A DNA stretch of 64,000 nt from Pandoraea commovens (GCF_902459615.1 NZ_CABPSA010000014.1:28546-92545); one strand, 5' to 3'; shown: positions 33,917 to 43,534, numbered from the stretch's first letter. Numbers and translations are program-made. The notes: a model not told the origin generated them from the letters alone.

Positions 33917-34921
33917 GTGAATTCGACATCTACGCCTCAAACAACCAGTCACAACCCTGCGGCCAAGCACGTCGCACCGACCGGCACCGACCGCCTGTTT
34001 GCCCGCTTTCCGAGTTTCGCGCTGGCGCTGGCGATGACGTTCGTCGGCACGAATGTCGGGATCGGCAAGACGATGGTCGCCGTCATGCCGGTGGCCGCGT
34101 TCGCACTCTGGCGCTTCGTCATCGCCATCATTGCGCTTGCGCCGCGCTACCGTCCCTCGGCCATGCGACGCGTCACCCGCAGCCAATGGGGCCACCTCTT
34201 CGTGCAGACGTTCTTCGGCACATTCCTCTTCACATTACTCATGCTCTACGGCGTGCGCATGACGACGGCCACGGCGGCCGGGGTCATCACCGCCACGCTG
34301 CCTGCCTGCGTGGCGCTGCTGTCCTGGGCCGTGCTGCGCGAACACCCGTCGCGACGCACGCTCGTCAGCATCGGGCTGGCGATTGCCGGGGTGGCGCTGC
34401 TCAATGCCTCGCGCAGCGACGTCCACGGTGCGAGCGGGGCCGACGCCAGCAGCGGCGCATGGCTGGGTAACGCGCTGGTGCTGGGGGCGGTGGTCTGCGA
34501 AGCGATTTACGTGATCGTCTCGAAGCGCCTCGCGGCGGAACTCTCGGCCATCGACATCTGCGCCTATACGCATCTGATCGGCGGCGCGCTGATGCTGCCG
34601 CTGGGCATCGTCGGGCTGATGGCGGTGGATTACTCAGCCCTCACACCCGGTCACTGGGCGCTTATCGTCTGGTACGGTCTCGCCGCCAGCGTCTTCTCGT
34701 TCTTCCTGTGGATGCGCGGGATTCGTCACGTCAGCGCGCAGCTTGCGGGGGTCTTCACGGCGATGGTGCCGGTCGCGGCTACGGCCTACGGCGTGATATT
34801 TCTGGGCGAGCGGTTGTCCGTCGCCCAAGGCAGTGCGCTGGCGTTGACGGTCGCGGGGATCGTGCTCGCGGCGCTGCCGTCCGCCGGTTCGCGAAAGACG
34901 CTATTGCCAGCCCGGGACTGA
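33917..34921 (+). CDS. DMT-superfamily EamA transporter
   Basis: 334 residues with ten hydrophobic segments in two EamA halves (SFALALAMTFVGTNVGIGK; LAGVFTAMVPVAATAYGVIFLGERLS). Likely an exporter of metabolites or amino acids. The start is a GTG preceded by GGAG. Divergent from acs across about 250 bp. Residues about 170-182 (DVHGASGADASSG) form a soluble linker between the halves. Confidence 0.85.
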   Translation: MNSTSTPQTTSHNPAAKHVAPTGTDRLFARFPSFALALAMTFVGTNVGIGKTMVAVMPVAAFALWRFVIAIIALAPRYRPSAMRRVTRSQWGHLFVQTFFGTFLFTLLMLYGVRMTTATAAGVITATLPACVALLSWAVLREHPSRRTLVSIGLAIAGVALLNASRSDVHGASGADASSGAWLGNALVLGAVVCEAIYVIVSKRLAAELSAIDICAYTHLIGGALMLPLGIVGLMAVDYSALTPGHWALIVWYGLAASVFSFFLWMRGIRHVSAQLAGVFTAMVPVAATAYGVIFLGERLSVAQGSALALTVAGIVLAALPSAGSRKTLLPARD

Positions 34922-34969
34922 ATCGGACACGGTGCCGTCCTCAAGACGTTGTAAAATGCCCGCCATGCC

Positions 34970-34990
34970 GGATAGCGCGCCGCGCTATCC
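34970..34990. repeat. Perfect 9-bp hairpin upstream of YqhA gene
   Basis: GGATAGCGC-GCC-GCGCTATCC. No T-tract follows, and a -10-like TAAAAT lies 20 bp upstream, so it probably falls in the 5' leader of the next gene or is a weak terminator of the EamA gene. Confidence 0.5.
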
Positions 34991-35077
34991 GTGCCCGTGC
35001 ACTTTGCTTGCGATTTGCGTAACCGATAACTAGAGCCCGCGTCACGAGGCGCAGGTCTACACCCCGTCAAATTAGCC

Positions 35078-35647
35078 ATGTCGACTCCCGGCCGCCCGTC
35101 CGATGCGCCGCCGCGCACCGCTCGTCCGATGCGTCCCCTGCCCCGCGTCATTTTCTTCAGCCGCTGGCTGCAACTGCCGCTGTACCTCGGACTGATCGCC
35201 GCGCAAGGCGTCTACGTCTACAAATTCCTCGTCGAGCTGTTCCATCTGGTGACGCACGCCGCGACCTTCGACGAAACGCAGATCATGCTCGTCGTGCTCG
35301 GTCTGATCGACGTGGTCATGATTTCGAACCTGCTCATCATGGTGATCATCGGCGGTTATGAGACGTTCGTCTCGCGCCTCGGTGTGGAAGGCCACCCCGA
35401 CGAGCCCGAGTGGCTCGATCACGTGAATGCCGGTGTGCTCAAGGTGAAGCTGTCGATGGCGCTTATCAGCATCTCGTCGATTCATCTGCTCAAGACGTTC
35501 ATCGATGCGGCCCAGCAAACGCCGCACACGATCATGTGGCAAGTCATCATTCACTGCGCTTTCCTGCTTTCCGCCGTGGTCATGGCCTACGTCAACAAGA
35601 TGACGAACGACAGCCATGCACCGGCGTATGCGTCCGCGCAGCATTGA
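35078..35647 (+). CDS. YqhA / UPF0114 family membrane protein (TIGR00645)
   Basis: 189 residues with three to four membrane helices and the family block [56 protein letters not shown] and [36 protein letters not shown]. Role unknown. The 64-bp gap to fumarase on the same strand allows co-transcription. Confidence 0.9.
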   Translation: MSTPGRPSDAPPRTARPMRPLPRVIFFSRWLQLPLYLGLIAAQGVYVYKFLVELFHLVTHAATFDETQIMLVVLGLIDVVMISNLLIMVIIGGYETFVSRLGVEGHPDEPEWLDHVNAGVLKVKLSMALISISSIHLLKTFIDAAQQTPHTIMWQVIIHCAFLLSAVVMAYVNKMTNDSHAPAYASAQH

Positions 35648-35711
35648 ACAGAATTTAGCCGTAGCAAGTCAGTACAAAAAACCAGTCCCCCACTAAGTCG
35701 AGAGCCGTTTC

Positions 35712-37235
35712 ATGTCTACCGTCATTAAAGAAGACGACGTCATTCAGAGCGTCGCCGGTGCCCTGCAGTACATCAGCTACTACCATCCGGACGATTACAT
35801 CCAGGCACTGGGTCGCGCCTACGAGGCCGAAGAAAGCCCGGCCGCCAAGGATGCCATCGCGCAGATCCTGACCAACAGCCGCATGTGCGCCGAAGGCCGC
35901 CGTCCGCTGTGCCAGGACACCGGCATCGTGACCGTCTTCGTGAAGGTCGGCATGAACGTGCGCTGGGACGCCAAGCGCAGCCTCACCGACATGATCAACG
36001 AAGGCGTGCGTCAGGCTTACATGCACCCGGACAACGTGCTGCGCGCCTCGATCGTCGCGCCGCCGGAAGCCGGTCGCAAGAACACGAAGGACAACACGCC
36101 CGCCGTCATCCACTACGAAATCGTGGAAGGCGACAAGGTCGACATCACGGTCGCAGCCAAGGGCGGCGGCTCGGAGAACAAGTCGAAGTTCGTGATGCTC
36201 AACCCGTCCGACTCGATCGTCGACTGGGTCGTGAAGACGGTCCCGACGATGGGTGCCGGCTGGTGCCCGCCGGGCATGCTCGGCATCGGTATCGGCGGCA
36301 CGGCCGAGAAGGCCATGGTCCTCGCGAAGGAATCGCTGATGGACCCGATCGATATCCATGACGTGATCAAGCGCGGTCCGCAAAACTGGAACGAAGAGCT
36401 GCGTATCGAGCTGTTCGAGAAGGTCAACGCACTGGGCATCGGCGCGCAGGGCCTCGGCGGTCTGGCCACCGTGCTCGACGTCAAGATCCTCGACTACCCG
36501 ACGCACGCCGCGTCCAAGCCGGTCGCCATGATCCCGAACTGTGCCGCGACGCGTCACGCGCACTTCACGCTGGACGGCTCGGGCCCCTCGTTCCTCGCCG
36601 CGCCGTCGCTCGACGCCTGGCCGAACGTGCACTGGGCGCCGAACACGGAAACCAGCAAGCGCGTCGATCTGGACACGCTCACGCCGGAAGAAATCACGAG
36701 CTGGAAGCCGGGTCAGACCCTGCTGCTCTCGGGCAAGATGCTCACGGGCCGCGACGCCGCGCACAAGCGTATCGCCGACATGGTTGCCAAGGGTGAACCG
36801 CTGCCGGTGGACTTCAAGGGCCGTGCGATTTATTACGTCGGTCCGGTCGATCCGGTGCGCGACGAAGTCGTCGGCCCGGCAGGCCCGACCACGTCGACCC
36901 GCATGGACAAGTTCTCCGATCTGATGCTCGGCAAGCTCGGCCTGTCGGTGATGATCGGCAAGTCGGAACGCGGCCCGGCAGCGATTGAAGCCATCAAGAA
37001 GCAGAAGGCCGCCTATCTGATGGCCGTCGGTGGTGCCGCGTACCTCGTGTCGAAAGCGATTCGTGGCGCACGCGTGCTGGCCTTCGAAGACCTCGGCATG
37101 GAAGCCATCTACGAATTCGACGTCAAGGACATGCCGGTGACGGTTGCCGTCGATTCGACCGGTGTCTCCGTGCACCAGACCGGCCCGAAGGAATGGCAAG
37201 CCAAGATCGGCAAGATTCCGGTCGCGGCGGAGTAA
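35712..37235 (+). CDS. Class I fumarate hydratase (iron-sulfur)
   Basis: 507 residues. The three [4Fe-4S] ligands are Cys67 (RPLCQDTGIV), Cys185 (GAGWCPPGML) and Cys277 (IPNCAATRH), so it is the oxygen-sensitive class I enzyme converting fumarate to malate in the TCA cycle. The C-terminal part KLGLSVMIGKSERG...VGGAAYLVSKAIRGAR is the beta domain. Followed by a strong terminator at 37271. Proximity to iron-storage genes fits its iron-sulfur cluster. Confidence 0.95.
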   Translation: MSTVIKEDDVIQSVAGALQYISYYHPDDYIQALGRAYEAEESPAAKDAIAQILTNSRMCAEGRRPLCQDTGIVTVFVKVGMNVRWDAKRSLTDMINEGVRQAYMHPDNVLRASIVAPPEAGRKNTKDNTPAVIHYEIVEGDKVDITVAAKGGGSENKSKFVMLNPSDSIVDWVVKTVPTMGAGWCPPGMLGIGIGGTAEKAMVLAKESLMDPIDIHDVIKRGPQNWNEELRIELFEKVNALGIGAQGLGGLATVLDVKILDYPTHAASKPVAMIPNCAATRHAHFTLDGSGPSFLAAPSLDAWPNVHWAPNTETSKRVDLDTLTPEEITSWKPGQTLLLSGKMLTGRDAAHKRIADMVAKGEPLPVDFKGRAIYYVGPVDPVRDEVVGPAGPTTSTRMDKFSDLMLGKLGLSVMIGKSERGPAAIEAIKKQKAAYLMAVGGAAYLVSKAIRGARVLAFEDLGMEAIYEFDVKDMPVTVAVDSTGVSVHQTGPKEWQAKIGKIPVAAE

Positions 37236-37270
37236 GTCTGGCTGAGTCTGACGTCACGTCAGTCAGTTGA

Positions 37271-37300
37271 AAAAGCCCGGATTCGTCCGGGCTTTTTTTC
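37271..37300 (+). terminator. Intrinsic terminator after fumarase
   Basis: AAGCCCGGA / TCCGGGCTT stem, 3-base loop, then seven Ts. Confidence 0.9.
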
Positions 37301-37357
37301 GTCTTCCGTCGGTGGTCGATTGCGGCTGCGACGGTGAAAAATGTCATGGAAAAGAGC

Positions 37358-37373
37358 GAGAATAACTCGCATT
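37358..37373. promoter_or_regulatory. Fur-box-like site upstream of bfr
   Basis: GAGAATAACTCGCATT matches the Fur core GAGAATNATTCTCATT at 14 of 16 positions, 93 bp before the bfr ATG. Confidence 0.45.
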
Positions 37374-37465
37374 ACCATTCACGAAAAGCCTTGTGAGGCT
37401 TGGCTTTCCGCGCTTTTCAAGCTACTCTTCAACCGCTCGCAAATTGCTTAAGACAGGGATCCAAA

Positions 37466-37945
37466 ATGAAAGGCGACAAGAAAGTCCTCGAACTCCTCAA
37501 TGCCCAGCTCACGAACGAGCTGACGGCGATCAACCAGTACTTTCTGCACGCCCGCATGTACAACCATTGGGGCCTGAACAAGCTGGGCAAGCACGAGTAC
37601 GACGAATCCATCGGCGAAATGAAGCACGCCGACAAGCTGATCGAACGCATCTTCATGCTCGACGGCCTGCCGAACCTGCAAGATCTGCACAAGCTGCTCA
37701 TTGGTGAGAACACCGAAGAAATTCTGAAGTGTGATCTGAAGCTCGAATATCTCTCGCAGAAGACCTGCAAGGAAGGCGTCGCTCACTGCGAAAGCGTGAA
37801 GGACTTCGTCTCGCGCGAAATCTTCAACGAGATCCTGCACGACACCGAAGAACACATCGACTGGCTGGAAACGCAGATCGATCTCATCGGCAAGGTCGGC
37901 ATTCAGAATTACCAGCAGTCGGGCATGGCGTCGTTCGAAGAATAA
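37466..37945 (+). CDS. bfr: Bacterioferritin
   Basis: 159 residues from the ATG at 37466, which matches the usual [12 protein letters not shown] start; an upstream start in the same frame is rejected. Ferroxidase ligands are present (Glu18, Glu51, His54 in GEMKHAD; Glu/His in [10 protein letters not shown]), and Met52 is the haem ligand. Stores iron in a 24-mer shell. A Fur-like site lies upstream and its ferredoxin partner bfd lies at 39155. Confidence 0.96.
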   Translation: MKGDKKVLELLNAQLTNELTAINQYFLHARMYNHWGLNKLGKHEYDESIGEMKHADKLIERIFMLDGLPNLQDLHKLLIGENTEEILKCDLKLEYLSQKTCKEGVAHCESVKDFVSREIFNEILHDTEEHIDWLETQIDLIGKVGIQNYQQSGMASFEE

Positions 37946-38044
37946 GCCCGACACCCCGCAAAACCCAGATAATAAAAGCGCACCACAGCACTGTAGGCAC
38001 CGTATCCTCCGATATCGGGTCACAGGCTTTGCGTTAGAATTTCA

Positions 38045-38070
38045 GGGCCGACAACTTGTCGGCCCTTTTT
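38045..38070 (+). terminator. Intrinsic terminator between bfr and murI
   Basis: GGGCCGACA / TGTCGGCCC 9-bp stem followed by five Ts, ending 8 bp before the murI start. A -10-like TAGAAT sits at 38034, so murI transcription may start just at the hairpin. Confidence 0.85.
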
Positions 38071-38078
38071 CATTTGCC

Positions 38079-39017
38079 ATGCCCTCCAACGCGCCGATTG
38101 GCGTCTTCGATTCCGGCCTCGGTGGCCTCTCGGTCCTTCAGGCCGTTCGCGCTCTGCTTCCGCATGAGTCGCTCATCTATGTCGCCGACTCCCGCTACGC
38201 GCCGTACGGGGAACGCCCGGATGCCTTCCTCCAGCAACGCAGTCTCGCCATCGGCCGATGGCTGCGCGAGCACGGTGCCAAGGCATTCGTCGTAGCCTGC
38301 AACACGGCGACGGCGCATGGGGTGGCTGCGCTTCGGGCTGATGACGCCTGGCCGGTCGTCGGCGTCGAACCCGGGATCAAACCGGCTGCCGCCACGTCGC
38401 GCAGCGGTGTGATCGGCGTGCTGGCCACCGCGGCCACGCTGCGCAGCGCCCGCTTTGCGGATTTGCTCGCGCGTCACACCGCGCAAGGACAGCGCTTCCT
38501 GTGTCAGCCCGGGCATGGGCTGGTCGAACGCATCGAAGCCGGGGATGTCGATTCGCCTGCGGTGATGGCGCTGCTCGACAAGTACATCGCGCCCATGATT
38601 GCCGAAGGGGCCGACACGCTCGTACTCGGCTGTACGCATTACCCCTTCCTGATACCCGCCATCCAACGACATTTCGGCACTGCGCTGACGTTGATCGATA
38701 CGGGTGCGGCCATCGCCCGTCAACTTCAGCGCCGTCTTGAAGAGGCCGATCTGGGCGCCCCCGTGATTTCGGGAAGCGCCGGTGACAGCGGCAGCATCCA
38801 GCTGTTCACTACCGCCAACGCCGTGGCACTGCAAACGATGGCCGATCGGCTGATGCCCGAAACGCCTGCCGCTGCCGGTTCAACTGCCGCAACCGACGTG
38901 TCGCACATTTCCGCCACCTTCGGCGCTGTTTCCAGCCGCCCCGCCGCACCCCGCGTAGCCACCGTCGAGATTGCCGAAACCGCGCCGCAAGCCGCAGCCG
39001 GTCTGGCTTTGCCGTAA
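38079..39017 (+). CDS. murI: Glutamate racemase
   Basis: 312 residues. IGVFDSGLGGLSVL near the N terminus, catalytic Cys in VVACNTATAHG and second Cys in LVLGCTHYPFL define MurI, which makes D-glutamate for peptidoglycan. The last 50 residues form an Ala/Thr/Ser-rich tail beyond the usual family end. Its start follows the bfr terminator immediately, leaving little room for a leader. Confidence 0.95.
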   Translation: MPSNAPIGVFDSGLGGLSVLQAVRALLPHESLIYVADSRYAPYGERPDAFLQQRSLAIGRWLREHGAKAFVVACNTATAHGVAALRADDAWPVVGVEPGIKPAAATSRSGVIGVLATAATLRSARFADLLARHTAQGQRFLCQPGHGLVERIEAGDVDSPAVMALLDKYIAPMIAEGADTLVLGCTHYPFLIPAIQRHFGTALTLIDTGAAIARQLQRRLEEADLGAPVISGSAGDSGSIQLFTTANAVALQTMADRLMPETPAAAGSTAATDVSHISATFGAVSSRPAAPRVATVEIAETAPQAAAGLALP

Positions 39018-39110
39018 GACCTTCCCATCATTCCCGCTTGACATCCTGTCCGTATATCCCTGAGGGGTATATGGGATAGGTCAATGGCGCTTGCAAAAGG
39101 CGCCAACTTA

Positions 39111-39129
39111 AATAATAATTATTCTCATT
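39111..39129. promoter_or_regulatory. Fur-box-like site upstream of bfd
   Basis: AATAATAATTATTCTCATT; on the minus strand the core GAGAATAATTATTATT matches the Fur core at 14 of 16 positions, 26 bp before bfd. Confidence 0.65.
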
Positions 39130-39154
39130 AGTGTTACATTTTGACGTTTTCATC

Positions 39155-39418
39155 ATGATCGTCTGCGTCTGTAAATCCGTTTCCGACCGCCAGATCAAGG
39201 CCTGCATCGATGCCGGTGCCACCACCATGGAAGATCTTCAGATCGACCTTGGCGTTGCATTGTGCTGTGGCAAGTGCGGTCCGTACGTCCAGGAGATGGT
39301 GACCGGTGCCACGCCGTGCTGTGGTCGCTCGTGCGGTGGCTGCTGCCAGTCCGCGCATGGCGAGACGACGGAAGTCGAAGTCGTGACGGTGCGGCAGGAA
39401 CTCGCACTGGCCGCTTAA
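39155..39418 (+). CDS. bfd: Bacterioferritin-associated ferredoxin
   Basis: 87 residues from the ATG at 39155. The [2Fe-2S] ligands are in CVCKSVSD near the N terminus and CCGKCGPYV near residue 38-41, the Bfd pattern. It has a longer C-terminal tail with extra cysteines (PCCGRSCGGCC). Bfd reduces bacterioferritin to release iron under iron starvation, consistent with the Fur-like site just upstream. Confidence 0.93.
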   Translation: MIVCVCKSVSDRQIKACIDAGATTMEDLQIDLGVALCCGKCGPYVQEMVTGATPCCGRSCGGCCQSAHGETTEVEVVTVRQELALAA

Positions 39419-39555
39419 GCGCCGTGCACGGGTCTTCGGACCCACGGAATCCGCCTGCGTGACCGGCATCGACTGAGGTCACGGGGCAACGGAGCCAGCC
39501 AGGCGTCTTGAGGCGTCATGCGCCAGCCAGCGACTTGTCACCCTGGAGGTGTCAG

Positions 39556-39618
39556 ATGGAACTCCTGATTGGCTTTGTTTCGACGCTATGTTTATCGTTT
39601 TTCCTGTTTCGAAGGTGA
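39556..39618 (+). CDS. Candidate 20-residue membrane peptide
   Basis: A GGAGG site 7 bases before an ATG opens a 20-codon frame (MELLIGFVST...) whose product is almost wholly hydrophobic and ends Arg-Arg, followed by a terminator 36 bp later. It has the makings of a complete small transcription unit. It could instead be a leader peptide or chance frame. Confidence 0.45.
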   Translation: MELLIGFVSTLCLSFFLFRR

Positions 39619-39653
39619 GTTGCAGCACGGCTTCCAACTCACTGCGTTCGCCG

Positions 39654-39676
39654 ACCGCGCCCCTTGGCGCGGTTTT
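39654..39676 (+). terminator. Intrinsic terminator before tonB
   Basis: ACCGCGCC-CCTT-GGCGCGGT followed by TTTCC. Confidence 0.8.
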
Positions 39677-39775
39677 CCTTTGATCGTACGTCCGGCCACT
39701 CTCGAACCCGAGGCTTCGCACACCGCGTTTCACTCACCGTTCATCGCCGCAATTTAGCGTACCCTAGCCGTTATC

Positions 39776-40495
39776 ATGTCGACCGCCGTACCCCCCGCCG
39801 TGACCTCATCCGGCCTTGCGTCCACGCAATTCCGAGATCCGCTGCAATCGCCGCGAACGCTAGCGATTGCTGCCGCGATCGTCGTCGTCCACATTGCCGC
39901 TCTGATCGGTCTGTCGCACCTGCGCAACGAGCCTGAGCAAGCGACGATCGAGCCGACGACGTTTACCGCCACGATCATTCCGCTCACGCCCGCCCCGACG
40001 CCGCCGCAACCCGCGCCGCCCAAACCGCAGCCGGAACCGCCCAAGCCGAAGGTCGCGCCGCCGCCGCCCAAGCCGCGCGAGCAGCCCAAGAACGCCATCA
40101 CGCAAAAGGCCGAACCGGTCGCCCCGCCGCAACAGGCACAGGTCGAGCCGGTGCAGAACGCAGCGCCCACGCCGCCGGCACCGCCCGCACCGGCCCCGGC
40201 ACCTGCGCCGTCCGGCCCGATCGAAGGTCTCGCCGTGAAGTGCGACGAGCCTCGCGTGGCCTACCCGACGCAATCGCGTCGCGTCGGCGAAGAAGGCACC
40301 GTTACGTTGCGTCTCGTGATCGACACCCGTGGGGTGGTCTCGAGCGCCAATGTCGTCAAGTCGAGCGGCTTCCCCCGTCTCGATCAGGCCGCCCGCACCG
40401 CCGCACTGGCGATGCGTTGTGCGCCCCCGATGCAAAACGGCCGTGCGGTCGAAGCCGCCGCGACCAAACCGTTTAATTTCAATCTGAACGACTAA
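39776..40495 (+). CDS. tonB: TonB energy-transducing protein
   Basis: 239 residues: an N-terminal membrane helix (TLAIAAAIVVVHIAALIGL), a Pro/Lys-rich periplasmic spacer (residues about 65-145) and a TonB C-terminal domain (VAYPTQSRRVGEEGTVTLRLVIDTRGVV...AARTAALAMRCAPP). It transmits proton-motive force to outer-membrane receptors for iron compounds. First gene of tonB-exbB-exbD. Confidence 0.93.
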   Translation: MSTAVPPAVTSSGLASTQFRDPLQSPRTLAIAAAIVVVHIAALIGLSHLRNEPEQATIEPTTFTATIIPLTPAPTPPQPAPPKPQPEPPKPKVAPPPPKPREQPKNAITQKAEPVAPPQQAQVEPVQNAAPTPPAPPAPAPAPAPSGPIEGLAVKCDEPRVAYPTQSRRVGEEGTVTLRLVIDTRGVVSSANVVKSSGFPRLDQAARTAALAMRCAPPMQNGRAVEAAATKPFNFNLND

Positions 40496-40522
40496 CGAAT
40501 TGGATTTTCCGAGGAACGCAAA

Positions 40523-41260
40523 ATGCAAGAGTATGGTTTGAGCCACGTCTGGTCGCAGGGCGATTTCGTCACCCGCGCCATCGCGATCGTATTGCTGGTG
40601 ATGTCGGTGCTGTCGTGGACGGTCATCATCATCAAGGGCACGCAAGTCTTCCGCCTGAGCCGCCTCACGCGCACTGCCGAGCCGGACTTCTGGCACTCGG
40701 AGAATTTCTCCGCCGGTCTGCAAAAGCTGGGCGAATCGGGTCAGAACAACCCGTTCCTCGCGCTGGCCCTCGCCGGTCAGGACGCCGCCGAACATCACCG
40801 TCAGAGCCAGCCGCATCTGCACGACAAGATGGACGTGAGCGACTGGATCACGCGTGCACTGAAGAATTCGGTGGACGATACGGTGTCGCGCCTGCAAAGC
40901 GGTCTGGCCATGCTGGCCTCGATTGGCTCGACCTCGCCGTTCGTCGGTCTGTTCGGCACGGTGTGGGGCATCTACCATGCCCTGCTGGCCATCGGCGCAT
41001 CGGGTCAGACGACCATCGATAAGGTCGCAGGCCCCGTGGGCGAAGCCCTGATCATGACGGCCTTCGGTCTGTTCGTCGCCATTCCGGCCGTGCTCGGCTT
41101 CAACGCCCTGACGCGTGCCAACAAGGGTATCGTCTCGAAGCTCAACCGCTTCGCGCACAGCCTGCACGGTTACTTCCTGACGGGCGCCAGCGTGCACTCG
41201 ACGCAGTTCACCAGCAATGTCACGCCGGTGCGCAAGTCGACGTCGGCCAGCGCCAGCTAA
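40523..41260 (+). CDS. exbB: Biopolymer transport protein ExbB
   Basis: 245 residues with three membrane helices and the MotA/TolQ/ExbB block (LAMLASIGSTSPFVGLFGTVWGIYHALLAIG; ALIMTAFGLFVAIPAVLGFNAL). Forms the proton channel with ExbD to energise TonB. Gap of 27 bp after tonB. Confidence 0.95.
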   Translation: MQEYGLSHVWSQGDFVTRAIAIVLLVMSVLSWTVIIIKGTQVFRLSRLTRTAEPDFWHSENFSAGLQKLGESGQNNPFLALALAGQDAAEHHRQSQPHLHDKMDVSDWITRALKNSVDDTVSRLQSGLAMLASIGSTSPFVGLFGTVWGIYHALLAIGASGQTTIDKVAGPVGEALIMTAFGLFVAIPAVLGFNALTRANKGIVSKLNRFAHSLHGYFLTGASVHSTQFTSNVTPVRKSTSASAS

Positions 41261-41287
41261 GCCGCCGCGCAAGACAAGGAGTTCGCT

Positions 41288-41710
<423 letters not shown>

Positions 41711-41750
41711 GTCGTGCAGTAAGCCGGTCAATCCACGAATCGCAGAAGTG

Positions 41751-41783
41751 AAAAGCGCGGTGCCAGTCACCGCGCTTTTTTTC
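41751..41783 (+). terminator. Intrinsic terminator after exbD
   Basis: AAGCGCGGTG-CCAGT-CACCGCGCTT followed by Ts. Confidence 0.9.
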
Positions 41784-41823
41784 GTCTGTGCAGTTCGAAA
41801 TCCGTTGCGATTTCACGGACTTC

Positions 41824-41851
41824 TTACCCATTGTTCCAATCGGGTAACAAT
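41824..41851. promoter_or_regulatory. Overlapping inverted repeats upstream of pirin gene
   Basis: TTACCC (41824) pairs with GGGTAA (41842), and ATTGTT (41830) with AACAAT (41846). Two interlocked dyads about 135-160 bp before the start could be an operator. Confidence 0.4.
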
Positions 41852-41984
41852 CCTTCCTGTGTTACGGGCTACTCCCGGTGCCATACGTCCGCATATAGTC
41901 TGGACATGACAACGGATGTCGGCGACACCCGAAGCGGCTGCGAGGCATGCTTCGCTCGTCCATCCCCAACAGGAGAACACCCCC

Positions 41985-42881
41985 ATGAGCACTCCCTACA
42001 CCCGCCCGGTTGCCCGCGTGTTTACCGCAGCGCAAACACAGGAAGGCGCTGGTTTTCACGTCAACCGCCCGTTCCCGACGCGCATGATGATGGACTTCGA
42101 TCCGTTCCTGCTGCTCGACGAAATGGGCCCGATGCAAGTGGCCCCTGGCGACGCCAAGGGCGCACCCGATCACCCGCACCGCGGTTTCGAAACCGTCACC
42201 TACTTACTCGCTGGCGAGATGGAGCACCGTGACTCGCAAGGTCACGCAGGCAAGCTCACGCCGGGCGACGTGCAATGGATGACGGCCGGTGCCGGGGTGA
42301 TTCACTCGGAAGAGCCGTCGCACGCGTTCCAGCAACGCGGCGGCGAGATGCACGGCTTCCAGCTGTGGGTGAATCTGCCGAGCACCGACAAGATGATGAC
42401 GCCGCGCTATCAGGAGCTGCCCGCCGCCGGTATTCCCACGGCGACGAGCGACGACGGCAAGGTCTCCGTGCGCGTCATCGCTGGCGAGGCGCTGGGCACA
42501 CGCGCCGCCATCGAAACGCGTACGCCGATTCTGTATCAGCACTTCACGCTGCAACCGCAGGCGCTGCTCGATCATCCTGTGCCTGCGGATTTCAACGTGT
42601 TCGCCTACGTCATCGACGGCGAAGGGCATTTCGGTGCGGAGTCGACGCCAGCCAAAGCCCATCAGATGGTCGTGTTCGGCACAGACGGTGAGGGTGTGAC
42701 CGTGCGTAACGATGGCGACAAGCCGCTGTCGTTCCTGCTCATCGGCGGCAAGCCGCTGGGCGAGCCGGTGGCGCGCTACGGCCCGTTCGTCATGAACACG
42801 GAAGGCGAGATTCGTCAGGCGATTCTCGACTTTCAGGCGGGACGTATGGGGCACATTCCGGCGTCCGTGTCGCGCACCTGA
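41985..42881 (+). CDS. Pirin family protein
   Basis: 298 residues from the ATG at 41985 with a CAGGAGA site. The bicupin shows the pirin metal motif DHPHRGFETVTYLLAGEMEHRDSQGH and HSEEP...GEMHGFQLWVNLP. Pirins act as iron-binding quercetinase-like dioxygenases or regulators; the role here is open. The iron-gene context is suggestive only. Confidence 0.9.
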   Translation: MSTPYTRPVARVFTAAQTQEGAGFHVNRPFPTRMMMDFDPFLLLDEMGPMQVAPGDAKGAPDHPHRGFETVTYLLAGEMEHRDSQGHAGKLTPGDVQWMTAGAGVIHSEEPSHAFQQRGGEMHGFQLWVNLPSTDKMMTPRYQELPAAGIPTATSDDGKVSVRVIAGEALGTRAAIETRTPILYQHFTLQPQALLDHPVPADFNVFAYVIDGEGHFGAESTPAKAHQMVVFGTDGEGVTVRNDGDKPLSFLLIGGKPLGEPVARYGPFVMNTEGEIRQAILDFQAGRMGHIPASVSRT

Positions 42882-42972
42882 CGGGAAACCGCACCCGCCC
42901 GCTCACGAAGCGACATTCACATCGTGAGTGGGTGGGTGACGCATCGTCATACGCCGACGGTCCGGCGAAATT

Positions 42973-43024
42973 GGGTCACAATGACACTCACAGTACGCAG
43001 CAAGCGTTGAGTGTTTTGTGACCC
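42973..43024. repeat. Long stem-loop upstream of osmC-like gene
   Basis: GGGTCACAA (42973-42981) with TTGTGACCC (43016-43024), and ACACTCA (42984-42990) with TGAGTGT (43008-43014), give a 16-bp interrupted stem with a 17-base loop. No T-tract. It lies about 90 bp after pirin and 100 bp before the OsmC start. Confidence 0.7.
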
Positions 43025-43123
43025 GATGCTTTTGATGCCGCAGATCCCCGGAACTGCGGAGCATCGTGACGGGCCGTTTTCATCGAAGTGAATCAGGATC
43101 CATCCAGACCTCCAGGAGCTGCC

Positions 43124-43534
43124 ATGGCCGCAGAAGCGATTGTCACCGCCCACTTGGGCGCCGCCGGATACACCACCCAACTGTCGGACGGCAAACACGA
43201 ATGGCTTGCCGACGAACCCGAATCGCTGGGCGGCGGCAACCTCGGCCCGGCCCCCTCGGCGCTGCTGCTCTCGAGTCTGGGGGCCTGCACGTCGATCACG
43301 CTGCACATGTATGCACGCCGCAAGGAGTGGCCGCTCAAGGACGTGAAAGTGACGCTTGCGATGAATCCGGATGGCAAACCGCCTGCGGGCACCACGCAGA
43401 TCACGCGCAAGATCGAACTGGCGGGCGATTTATCGGAGGAACAGCGTCAACGCCTCTTGGAAATCGCCAATGCGTGCCCAATTCACAAGGTGTTGTCCGG
43501 CACCATCGCCATCGACAGTTCGTTGGTTGAGTAA
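43124..43534 (+). CDS. OsmC family peroxiredoxin-like protein
   Basis: 136 residues from the ATG at 43124 with a strong AGGAG site. The two family cysteines are in SLGACTSITLHMYA and ANACPIHKVLSG. OsmC/Ohr proteins reduce organic peroxides with thiols. The gene is a single unit upstream of DUF1857. Confidence 0.9.
   Translation: MAAEAIVTAHLGAAGYTTQLSDGKHEWLADEPESLGGGNLGPAPSALLLSSLGACTSITLHMYARRKEWPLKDVKVTLAMNPDGKPPAGTTQITRKIELAGDLSEEQRQRLLEIANACPIHKVLSGTIAIDSSLVE

Larger units (their letters stand above)
39419..39775. other. 357-bp region between bfd and tonB
   Basis: Contains a short hydrophobic reading frame with a strong ribosome-binding site (39556-39618), a GAGTTG/CAACTC dyad and an intrinsic terminator (39654-39676). 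No larger gene. Confidence 0.6.
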
